Assembly (NCBI GenBank): GCA_963377175.1
Contig: CAUJNA010000501.1
Span: forward strand, 102,778-166,777
Reading direction: 5' to 3'
Length of the DNA stretch: 64,000 bases
From: Effrenium voratum
Lineage: Eukaryota > Sar > Dinophyceae > Suessiales > Symbiodiniaceae
In this document: in pieces, positions 10,070 through 21,249 of the stretch
Layout of the letters: each line of letters opens with the position of its first letter
How positions within the stretch are numbered: the stretch's first letter is position 1
Position numbers and translations under genes: made by a program
The notes under the pieces: generated by a model
What the model saw: the letters and a program-made list of their open reading frames with translations, nothing else
What the model was told of the DNA's origin: nothing
The model's database searches: none

Positions 10070-10721
10070 CGTCCAGACCGCATTGCCCTGGTCATCCACC
10101 GTCAACTGCCAATGCGTGCCCGCCATCTCCAGGGTGGCCGAGTTGGTCGCCGTGTCAATGGGCTCCGTCTTCTTGCCGCACCCCATGCACTTCGTGGCGC
10201 CCTTCTTCACCCAGGGCATGGTGCAGCAGGGGCAGATCCAGGATGTGGGCACCTTGCCCAGGGGGCGGTTCTCCAGGCCCCCGTACCCCAAGCCAGCGCG
10301 CTTGCCAACCTGCTGTCCCGGGGTGCTGAGCCGGGCCTCATGCTCGTACTTCATCTTGGCGATGTAGAAGGCCTCCACAACGCGCTCCAGGCCCCCCCGC
10401 TTGAGTTGGGGGCCCTCAAAGCCTCGCAGGAGCCGCTGGACGTCCTTGGCCTGCAGTCGGCGGAGCCTAGTGGCCGTGGTCGCATCGAAGCAAGGGAAGT
10501 CGCCCGCCATCTGGTCGTCGCTGAACTGGTAGAGGCCCTCCGAGACCTTGAGGGCCTTGGTGAACACGCTCCCCCCCGGCGGGGGGGCTGCGGGGTTCTC
10601 ATCCTCCTCCGAGGACGCCTGCTCCTTGACCTTCGCCATCAGCTCCCGGCGCCTCTGCCACTTGGCGTCTGCCCGGGCATCCAGGCGGGCCTCCTCCAAG
10701 CGGGCTGCAGCCGAGGGGAAA

Positions 10722-10757
10722 CTGGGCGTCGGGCCTTCGGCACCTGCGCCACCCCAG
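10722..10757. repeat. Conserved-loop hairpin, copy 12 (at a frame change)
   Basis: The core at 10729-10746 lacks one base (TCGGGCCTTCGGCACCTG) and is flanked by CTGGGCG and CGCCACCCCAG. The reading frame of the long ORF changes at this point, so the one-base deletion in the core may be the lesion. Confidence 0.6.
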
Positions 10758-11022
10758 GGGCTGCATCTTCCATCGGCTCATCCTCTGCCTTGCGCTTGGC
10801 CGGGATAAGGGGGGCCTGCTCCAGCTCATCTGCGCTGGAGAAGAAACGCTCGTCAGGTGCCTGAGGGACCTCAGCAGCCAAAATGGTCCATCCTTCTTCC
10901 TCCCTCTTCACGAGGTTCGCCAGGTACTTTGCCATGGAGGCCTTTGCCTTAGGCTTGGCCTCTGCTGCCGCGGCACCAGCGTAGGCGGGGGCGTACATGG
11001 CTTTGAGAGTAGGGGAAAGAAA

Positions 11023-11140
11023 GATTTCAAATCACAAGACAAAGGATCAAAAGGTCCACTTGAGCCAAAATGGTGGCCCAAGTGGATACTTATTAAGAGT
11101 CAAGACAAGCGACCACCTACGGTTAACGCTTTAGCCCAGA
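11023..11140 (-). repeat. 118-bp direct repeat, copy 2, with spliced-leader-like core
   Basis: Same as 4323-4440 at 117 of 118 positions. The spliced-leader-like 15-mer is at 11059-11073 and the inverted repeat at 11056-11067/11074-11085. The ATG of the zinc-ribbon ORF follows 25 bases downstream on the minus strand. The copy marks the outer edge of the recombinase element block. Confidence 0.9.
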
Positions 11141-13320
11141 AGCCCATCTCAGTCGTTTGCAACCACGTGACTTCATTTTTTCAGAGGTCAATGCTGTTTA
11201 GACTGGGCTCCCAAAATTGTGTTTTGTTCTGGGCTCCTAGATTTCCCAAACAGAAGCACCAGGCAACATGATTCAACTGGCTTGAGCGGGGGATTCAAAG
11301 AGGGGGCCCCTGCTGAAGGGAAAGAATATATCAAATCTGCCACGGTTTTGTAGGTCCGATTCCGAGTTTAGGACACGGGGAGCACGTTAACATCTCAAGA
11401 AACTGATCCCCCAATCGAAACGCTACATAAGCCTTCCCACGCGAATGGAGGGGATAGGTTGCAGGGGACTCGACCCCCATACGGGAACGACGGAGTCGTA
11501 CTCAACAGTGTCATACTGAGTCATACTGAATGTTGAGCCAAGGTCCTACTCAACGCCCGGTATACCCACTTTCATGGTAAAAACCTTCCCTGGCTTCTTG
11601 ATATCCGTCGGTGGGTGTGCGAGGGAACCTTTTCCTGTCGACCCAACCTATTGTTGGGCCCATGAACCAAAGGATCCCATGGAGGCAAAACATGGTTTGG
11701 GTGCGGAGAAAAGGGTCCCTGCGAATCCAATATCGCGCTCATGGGGTTCGAACACCTACGGGCCCGCAACCACATGAACACGTATTGCATGGATATTTTT
11801 TGTGTTTATCACCGGCAACTCGAAGCAGGTTTTCCAGCAAGAGAGACGGCAAGCAGTGCCCAACCCAAGATTGCCCTTCACCCAACAGCGGCTAGGGACA
11901 AATCATAGAGTTTGTTGAAGAACCCTCAGCAAACACATTGTAATTCAAAGGATCATGGCGGCTCCCCCTTATTCCTTCCGCAGGATGGTCCTTGGTCAAG
12001 AGGGGAAATGACGCACACCCACTTACGCTACTTGGATGTTCAATCCACGTCGGGTAAGCAGGTCTTATTCCCATGGTTATCCAGGGACTAACCCCCAACT
12101 ACCCAAGCAATACTCATGGTTATCACTTAAACCTACTGACTAACTTGGATGAACATCCAAGCATGGGGTCTGAGACAACAGGGTTTTGGGGCGCCCTGTT
12201 GCGGACGGCTTCCAGCAGGTTTCTGGTGGAATACTCCTTGGGTTTTTCCAATAAGGTCCTCTAAACAGAACCAAGAAGACAATCTTGGACGGATTGGGGG
12301 AGACCCATATGTTTTGGAGGGAGACCCAGGTATTTACCCAACAAGGTCGTCTAAAATACAGGACCAGCCTGCTCAACTTAGGGTACCCCCCTACTCCGAA
12401 TACCCGTGTTTTGCCAGGGTTTCCACGATACATCTCCCCGTTTAGTCAGGGGTTGTTTTTACTAGGGTGATGTGGCCAAGAAGCAATGGACCACAGCGCA
12501 GAACGTCCTTTGCGCTCGGCTGCCGCACGCTGTGGCCTGCAGCAGCCAATGTTTTGGTTGGGGCAAGGGTCGTGCTACAAATGCCCTAGATATTGCAAGT
12601 GAACCAACCACAGCCATATAAAACACATTGGGTTTCTCTTGCTAACCTGAACAACAAATCGGGCATCGCATTTCCCATGCGAGCATTGCGCCATTCATAT
12701 AAGTCGGAAGATTGCATTGAGTGGCTACTGCAATCTTCGACCCTCGCAGAGAAAATTATGAGCACCCCTGGGCAAAGGATTGCTGGAAAAGATTGGCAGA
12801 GCTGCAAGACAAGTCGATGGTTTCTCGGTTCTACTCCAAAACCCCTGGGAGGGTAGAAAAATGCAACCCATTCAAGGGAAAACCAAGGGGAGCCTGGTCA
12901 ATCTTCTTGCCTCGAGATGTGGTCATCTTTGACAGCCAGTTTCCTGCCGCGGGTAATTGTGGAAAATGTTCTGGTGTGCGTTTTTGCATGTCCTCGGAGC
13001 TCGTGCGTCTATTCTCAGGCAGTTTGACAAGTATGCATGTTTCTGGGGTTGTGAGAAACCCCGTAACTAACTCAGGCCAGCTGAATCTCAGGTCGACATC
13101 TGCAGTTTTGGACCAAGTCAGCACACCTGGCAGTTAGTGTCTGTGCTTATCATGTGTCGAGCTACCAAGGACCTAGTCGAAGATCGGCCCTTCAAAGTCT
13201 TGGGGCTTTCCCCCCACTCCGAATACCCGCCTTGTTGGGGTATATTGGGAGAAAAACAACAAGTTTTTGCCACGGCAAATAGCTCCTTTTCTGTCAGAGG
13301 TTGACCTCATACCCCCAAAA
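11141..13320. other. Gene-free stretch
   Basis: No supported gene, RNA or large repeat. The short open frames on both strands overlap one another and have no recognisable domains. Confidence 0.45.
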
Positions 13321-13329
13321 AACATACTT

Positions 13330-13500
13330 GCACTACTAGGCCACAGCTTCGATCCCATCGCCGCCTCCGCAGCGCCGCCTGGTGGCGACGTGCCGGCTCC
13401 GAGCCCGCGGCGATTGGAAGCCGCGGGGCCAGCGACGCCATCCGCTCACATCGCGGGCGAAGTGGAAGTCCAACAACTTGCTGGTGTGGTTGGTAGGGAA
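13330..13500 (+). CDS. Possible exon, plus strand, unknown protein
   Basis: A GC-rich island in otherwise AT-richer DNA. On plus it reads GHSFDPIAASAAPPGG, then a Pro/Ala-rich stretch, then GEVEVQQLAGVVG. The minus strand is also open here (Arg-rich), so the direction is uncertain. No family recognised. Confidence 0.3.
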
Positions 13501-16500
13501 TGACCGTGTTGGGAATGATACCGTTTGGGGATTCCCTAGGAAACCAAATCGGGGATGGTGTTTTCTCGGGGGGCGTTCCAATTCTCGTTCCCTGCTGAGA
13601 ACCAGCAAGATAAGTCCAAAGCAATATGCCGAGTCTCCCGAAAGGATCTCCAATTATCCAGGTTGGTTGAGGAGCTAACAAACAATGGGAAACAACAAAC
13701 CAAGACTGGAAAACAAACAAAACAGCCCCTCATAATTTTCCCCTTTGAACATCACCGCGTGGCCCAAAAGGCGATATTTGAAGCCACCCAAAACGAGAGG
13801 CCGGTACGGAACATGTTCCGTGCTGATCGAAATTGGTCAATTCGCTGGTCCACATGGATTCAAGGGAGAACACAGTAAGCTCATTGATCCCATGGTCAAG
13901 TCGGTTGAGAGTTCGCTTCCGATTCCGAAGCTGAAATCTGCGGAGGCACCCGAAGGGTAGAAAGTTAGGGCTTGTCTCACACTGGTTGATTGGATTGACC
14001 TAAAAAGTTGCCCGCCCCCTTGCAACTATGCAAAGGTTTGTTCTTTGTGATGGCAGCACATTCGCAGATTTTGGCCAAAACCAGTCCCGGTCCTCCGAAT
14101 CACTTTCACAGGAGCATACCGCTATGTCAACTTCGGAACAATCCTGAGAAGTGTCTTTTAGGACAACTGGGGAACCTGACTAATAGGATTCTCCTGTTTA
14201 ATTTGAGGTTGGTATTAGAATAGGACTCCGGGCTTCCCATTTTCCGCGCTCTGCTCACGGCAGGCGATGCCACTTGAATCCAGTCGAAGCTCCGCGAAAG
14301 ATTGGTGAGAGCCAAGGGAGGCAGCTTGCAGCACGTTACGCACTTCCACGGGGCCGGCCCCAAGACACCGGCTTTGAACCGCACCGAACACGGGGCCGTG
14401 CGTGCGCCTGGCGCATCGCACAACTTCCGGCCGGTTGGGCAACTGTCCCACTTGGGAACTGCTTGGTAGATCTACCCTGACTCCCAGGATCTAAGCCTTT
14501 GGCACCATTGCACGTGGGGCTTATATCTTTGCCAGCATCATTTTAGTCATGGGCAAAGATGCAAGATGCAACCATTGTGCTGGGCTGCATGGGCTCCTGC
14601 TCCTGTCCAATTCTCATCCTCAAAACAGGCTGCATGATCATGTGGGTTCACCACTGGGGCATAAGGCACAGTCCGCACTAGGCCCGGGGGTCACACGCAT
14701 GGTTTTTCAACAAACGGCATCCGCTGGAGCATGTGTTCAATGTTTAAGAGGGATATATCCAGAACCCAAACAAATTGGCTTCGCCCAGTGCAGCTAGGCA
14801 TTGCAAGGGCGTAGCCCTTGGTGTCACCCGCAGCTTATCCCCAATCCGCACTGGACCGGAATGCGACAAGCATTTCGAGTCATATCTGGCACGGTGCCAC
14901 GCTCCGGAACCAAGGCGGGCCTTTGGCCGCGAGTTGTTTTTGGCGCCTGAAAAGCTTGCCAAACACCGTCACACTCTAAGCACCATGCTCCCCGGAAGTA
15001 CCACCTTCGCGGGCAAAGCGTTGCCAGCGCACCGTCTCTGGGAAATTTGCATGGAGCAGCGCACCGGGACACACATATGGCTTTGTCTGCAAACTAGGGG
15101 AGCCCCAAGTGGTTGGTTTCCTTAGGGTGTCCCTTCAAAACCAATGAGCAGTTTCGACCAGAAGCGTTAGCAATCTGGCTCAAGAAACCTTGTCCAAGCT
15201 GCTTCTTGCTTATCGAGCATGCGAATTCCTTGCCAAGCAATGTGCCATGCGACACAAATCGCAAAGTGCTGAATCATGTGGATGGTCAAAAATGCAGGGT
15301 ACTCCTGGCATCCTTTGTAACCCTTTTGGACCAAGCACGTGGGCCAAGAAAGGGGCCGGGGGCCCAAGCTGCAAACGCGCAGGTGCAATCCAAGACGGAA
15401 ATCTGCACTCCTTGTGAGATGGTTTTTGACGCTGTAAACCCAGCCTGAACGAGCGCTACAAGAATACTAGAAAGGAAGCAGGTGAAATATGTCATTTCCA
15501 TCAAGGTGCCCTTTGGTGGACATTACTTGTTTACATGAGCGTGTATGTCCACCAACCAGTATTGACCCCGGCACCCGTTTGCAGTTTACAACTACGTGTC
15601 CTGAACATCCCACCTGCAGTGGCCCAGTCAAGCAGCCAAGGGGTGGGCACGCGTACGTCGTGGGAGCAGGCCGGATGTTAGGAAGGATATGCTGGAAATA
15701 CCTAAGAATGGCCAGTTGCTTCAGCTTCCAATCCAGCTGAATGGGTGCAACAGAAAGCCCAGGCCAGTTCTCAAGTGGGCGTGGCTGAATATCGACATGC
15801 CAGTGATTGTCGGACTGCAACGACGTGAGGGCCAATTTTGACATCTTGTCTCATCTGCTCTCAACACGGCACTTGTTCACGTGACTTCGAAGATGCATTC
15901 AAGGCGTGGTTGCCCTGTGCAACCTTTTCCCCTTCAACTTGTGTAAGAAAGCACATGTGTTTGTACTATCCAATAAAACGCGGACAACAAATTGAAGGAG
16001 AGCAGTTTGACCCACCCGGAAGGCCATACTGCAAGGTCTTTCGGCACGTGCTGCTCAGCCCGAATCATCACAGCGCGGCCATGTATGCAAGCTTACCGCG
16101 TCAAGACTTACTTGGGCCTTGCGAAGCAATGCATACCTCCAATGCCTACCAAGTGGTTGTTTCTTTATCACAACTTCCCAATGCTGACTTCTTCACATTG
16201 AATGATGATACGCCAGTGTTGAGTGGTGGATGCCTGACTTGATTGGAGAGATCCTAGCGCTGCTTTGCAACATGCTTCACTTGGCCAGCCGCGCAGTGCT
16301 GACACTTTGCACGGCACGCGCCGCGAAGGACATGGCGAACTGGCGAAATCGAGGGTTGCCGGAGCCAGCGAAGCGCTGGTTCTGCATGCACTTGGGGCAC
16401 ATCTTGAAGCCTATAGCGTGGGAATCATAGGTCCACGAGACCGTTGGAGGGCAACTCGTGGGCAGAAGCGTCACAGCAAGAGGCCGATTACTCTACTCCT

Positions 16501-19500
16501 TGGTTTCGTGTTGGCTCACTCTATCATTCAGCCGCTTATCCGTTCAGCCTGAGCTGATGGTGCCAAATGAAGGACGCACCTCATTTGAACCTGCCGCTTG
16601 CTGTCCTTCCCCCCTTTCACCAAATGCCCACTCTCTAAGGCGGAGCCTGATTAAAAATGTTCTCCGACTTCTCCCCAAGAGGGCCTTCTGTGCGCTTGTA
16701 TGGGAGGGTCCAAGGAGCTGAGAGGAGGTTTGCCCTCGAGCCGAAAAAAACATAAAGCTGGAGAGCTGGAGAGCCTCTTCTGTTCACCGGCAAAAGAGAA
16801 CTGACCTCTGAAGCCGAGTTTTCAGACACATCTAAAGGACTCGTATCTCAACATTTGCTTGGGGCCCGATTTTTAGGGCAATCCACACAGGGCCAGGCAT
16901 TTGTTTTGGACGGTCGGATCAGGGTCACGAGGCATTGTTTGACTTGAAGCCAAGCTTTACATGGGCCGCGGATTCCGAAATCCGCTAGTCCAGCAACAGG
17001 CATGGGACAAGTTAGGCTCGTCCCCCAGTTGGCAATGTGCGTCCACCATGTCCCTCTCGAAATTTTGGCCACGAACGATGACCCAGGCGGCCCCTGGTCC
17101 AAAGGCTCCACATCTCCCTCAGCAAGGCCCCGTCACTCGCCTCGAGCTCATGCGGATTGGCGCCTACCTCATGGCGCTCCAAATGGCAACACCTTGCTTG
17201 CACCATGCGCAAGGAACCACGCTGCAGAGAAAGCCTTCTTTCTGACCAGGTTCCATGGGAAAGGGGCAGTTGCTCTCTGAGAGCAAGAAGCGCATGTCGC
17301 GCCGGTCTTGCGTCGCCGTCCCTGCAACCTTCGAGGCCTTCGTGGTCAGAGGCCTTCTGCACCAAATGCTCACTTCCGGACTGGGGGCTCGCAGCGCCAA
17401 GCCGATGGCCTCAAACAGGGCCATCCGCTTCGCGAGGCTCGCCCGACATCGTCTGCCGCCAGGCAAACTCAGGCAACTCATCCGCACGCAGGTAACGTCT
17501 CGGTGCGTGCACGTGCCAAACGTCTCCCGCGACCTCTGGAGTTGAAACCGACCTGGGCAACTCGCGGAGGCGATCCAACTGGCATTCACACTGCCAGTCC
17601 CAGCAAGCCGCTGCTACGGCTGCTCATCTGGGAGAACATCAAACCAGCTGATCCGAGTGAATCAAGCTGGGATTTGCTGAAGTCTTGGATCCTGTCGTCC
17701 TTCCATGGAGTTAACCGATTGGGAACCCTCTTTGGAGGGTGTTGAAAATGAAATGAGAAGGAAACGGGCCATCTTGTTGGGTGGGGCACTCCCATTTTTC
17801 TTCGACAAAGGAGCTGCAAAGACGAATAGTCGCAATCCAGGCTTCCACACGAATCGCGGCAGTCCAGACTTCCCCTCAATCGGACACAGATTTGTCTTGG
17901 AGAAAACAGACGCGGTGTCCGATCGAAAATCAAATTCAGACCCTCCTTTTTGCGGCCTTTGGTTCGGTCGACCGATAGGTTTTCCACCAACCCATGGCAA
18001 AAAGACAGCGCGGTGCTCGCATGCAGGCACTGAACACCGGCAAAAAGTGTTTGGCGGGAAGCAGCTTCGCCGGGTGGCGACGGGGCCACTGCCCCTGGCG
18101 AAAGATGCCCCATGCTCTGCACAGGTTCTCGAGGGGCAGGTAGCCCGACATCGCGTGAGCGGCCCAGATGCCGAGAGAAGCGCAACTTCTCAGAAAGGGC
18201 TCTTAAACAATGGGAATCCCCTGCGACCACTTGAAGAGACATACAGCCCTGAAGCAAAGCTGGCGAACACATGCTCACTCGAAAGGCAGAAGGCTAGTCG
18301 CTGAAGCCTGCCTGAGTATCCCCACATGTCAGCCGCTGAAAATTAAATCCTGGAACTAAGCAACATATTTTGCTAACCATGCTCTCAAATGCCACTGCAA
18401 AAAAATAGCATCGGCACCTTTGCTGCGGAATGCCAGCACCTAGTGCAGCCATGCACTTTCAGCTTACCTGGACAAACATAAGCAGCTCGCTGTGTGCAGA
18501 AGGAGAAACTCCAAAATGGAGGGCTGGCTCATGCGATTTGCTCACGTTCACACTCGAGGAATGACTCCACAGGAAAAACGTATGGAAAGAAAACCCCAGA
18601 AAGTTTGGCGCGTCTTGGAAAGCTGCGGATTGTCGCACTCAACCCAGCGGGCAATCTGGCCCCAGGATCTGGGAGAAGGGAAGTCGCCACGAACACAAAG
18701 GCCGAGATGAGCCGTTGGTGCAAAGCATCGTCCGTATCTTCCAGAGCCCGGGCCGCGGTTCAGAGCCAACCCCAAGCACGACATCGGCACCGGGGTCCGG
18801 GAAGCAGAGATCTTCTGCGCGCGTCGGTGCGCTCGAGTCGGCTTTCGAAAGACCAGCCATGGACGGCAATGCGCCCTAAAAGATGAGCGCCCGGCCCGTC
18901 CCGCACCTGTCTCGGTTGACCCTAAATGAAGTCTAATGAAGAGATGGGCTCCTTTTGGATGCTACACACTTGTCCTTTGGCGCAAGCGATCGGAACCCGC
19001 CTGGAACCTGTTAAACCGGGCCCCTGCCTGTCAGCTTTTTCGGACACAGCGACTCGAATCATGCGCACAACGGCGCCGGGTGAGAGTCGCGCAGGCCATT
19101 CCCAGTTGAGCAAAGAACCGGAGACAAAAAACGCCCCAGCCACCGGGGATAACCTTTTTGCAGAGCAACCGTTCCCTACGTCACTAAGTTTGGATACCTT
19201 TGGAATCTAGAGCGGTGCCTTTTTTGCCACTGATGTCCTTTTGCTGAACGCTTCGCCGATTCGACGGCTCAAAGGATACGGCGAAGCTTCGGTCTCAGGG
19301 GTTCACTTTTGAAGCGCCCGCGCGCGTGGTCTCAGCCGTGTCCTTTTGGCTCGGATGCATGTGAAAGCAACCTCCGTCCAAGGCCAAACGCACAAACGAC
19401 GCGACCGACCAATCGCGGGCTTGTCCGACTCAAGCGCCCGGGAGCGACAGGGCGAGAAGCACATCCGGCACAAACGGCTCTCACCGAAACAAACCCAGCT

Positions 19501-19945
19501 TCCAAAGAACCAAGCGCCGGTCTCCTGCAAAAGGCTACTTTTATCTCGGATCGGCGCGCCTGCCGAGCTTTCAACAACCATGCGCGAGGTGCAAGGATTG
19601 GAGTGTCAAAAACAGGGGCCTCTTTTTGGATGAAGCGAAACCCGCAACTTTGGAGGGTTCCCCATCTTTAGGAACCAACCCGCAAATTTCAGGCAGGCTC
19701 GCGCTTGAACGCGAGACACGCTTTCTAGGAGCGAGCTAAATACTTCAATACCCATTAAATCGCTTGCGAATCCTCGGGGCCTCCATAGATCCCTTGCGAT
19801 GACGTCTCATCGTGGTGACCCCGCGCTCTGCAGAAATGGAAGACTGCGTCGCGGCTTTAGCGAAACATCAACGAGCGTCCGCCTCTCGCGGAATAGGCCG
19901 CGACTTGGAAAGATGCTTGGCGTATCACCTTGAAGCCTGTCAACA

Positions 19946-19990
19946 TCCTGGAGCCCTTTGAAAAGGGACCCCTTGAAAAGGGCTCCAGGA
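19946..19990. repeat. Perfect 14-bp inverted repeat
   Basis: TCCTGGAGCCCTTT (19946-19959) is mirrored exactly by AAAGGGCTCCAGGA (19977-19990) across a 17-base loop that itself contains AAAAGGGACCCCTTG. Confidence 0.85.
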
Positions 19991-21160
19991 AAGCTTCCCC
20001 CGGAGCCCAGCCGCTCAGCTCCACGGTTCCTAGGCGCTGTTACCCACAGAAAGACGGGCGGCAGGTGCAGCAGGCCGCACTGCGCTCAAGCAAAAAAGGT
20101 CAAAGCTACTCGGCTGCTGAACAACATGCAATCTCCCTCCAAACACGTCCAAGCATAGGGAGCCTTGGGTTTAGAACCCAATCTCTTTGGCAGCGGACTC
20201 ACACAGTGTCGGGCTTGTTGATCTTAAGCAAACAAAAGCCGGGTGCGGCTGTCCCGTTGGGTCGGGTGGCAAGCGACGGGCTCATGGCGTAGCAAAGCCC
20301 CCGCCGACCCCCAGCACCGTCCAGACGGTCCAGTCATCCGTGATCTCGGCGCGAGAGCGCAGCTCTGCGTCCAGCCGGTCAAATGACTCTGATGGCATCA
20401 ATCGAGATCCAGTGCCAAACGAGACCGCAAGATGTCCGCGACGAGCATTGGAACAAAGCATAGGATGCAATCCACGGGCATCAGCGGCTTTCGAGAGGAG
20501 TCCTTGCCTCTTGCGGTCATGTCCATGGCATGGCAAGCGATACCCACTTCATTCATGCAATTGAACAAAGGACATGCTTGTTCTTGATGGATTAAAACAT
20601 TGTCAACAGTGCAACTTACATCACTGCCAATTGTGTCCTTGCAATCAGCCCGTGCAACTTGTCTTGCTCTTCCCCGTAAGAGCATTGCCAGGGTGCTTGC
20701 AATGGTTGGTTTGAGACCCGAATAAGCTTTAAGTGGGGCATACCTTGCCGGAGATCTGGAGATGCCTGCGACTACTGCTCCAAAGAGAACATCAAATGGA
20801 AGAGACTGCGACAACAAATGCAGGCCTGTCAAAATCCCTTCAAAAAATAGTCCTATCTGTCGCTGCCTGGCGGTCATGAGTAGTTGCAAAGTTGCACACA
20901 TTCTGGCCGAGTTGTTCCCTTTGTCAAAACATGGCAAACATCAACATGTTTGACAGAAACCCTTTTGGCTTACCATACATATCTTTGGACGCAACCTTTC
21001 CAGGTCTTGCTTAAATGCATGTTGCAGCCGACCTGCGCTCAGACAAGCACATCTTCCGGGCAGTTGAGCCACTCCTGCGCACACTCCTTCCCCGTATTGT
21101 ATGGGACCCCCACAATGGTGTCGTTCTGCGCTGCCCTAAGGCTCAACGTTTTGACGGTAA

Positions 21161-21249
21161 AGGGAGAGAGAAAGAGAGAGAGAGAGAGAGACAGACGACA
21201 AAGAGAAGAACAAGAGAGTGCAAAAGAAAGAGAACGAGAAAGAGAAAGC
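21161..21249. repeat. GA-rich purine tract
   Basis: About 90 bases of nearly pure AGAG/AAAG purine on the plus strand, a degenerate (GA)n microsatellite. Confidence 0.95.

Larger units (their letters stand above)
7583..10998 (-). pseudogene. Long zinc-ribbon ORF of the recombinase element, with several frameshifts
   Basis: The frame opens at ATG 10998, 25 bases after the second 118-bp repeat, beginning MYAPAYAGAAAAEAKPKAKA. Coding character then continues through frame changes near 10740, 8820, 8600 and 8075. The last coincides with a run of seven C. The largest intact piece is 638 codons (10699-8783). It holds a Lys/Arg/Glu-rich N-terminus, then a four-Cys zinc ribbon with CPCC at residues 156-159 and CMGC at 171-174 of that piece. 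Later come FHWTRQISSWTLPGLLGMFG and a second Cys pair in YMCKYCKGYW. Three in-frame Gly-Ala-Glu-Gly-Pro-Asp-type insertions correspond to hairpin repeats. No polymerase, RNase H or protease motif was found. Its function is unknown; a nucleic-acid-binding or assembly protein working with the recombinase is a guess. Confidence 0.6.

Noticed and set aside
11745..11760. GGGTTCGAACACC as a tRNA T-arm
   Set aside because: No acceptor or anticodon stem pairs around it, and no D-arm lies upstream at the right distance.
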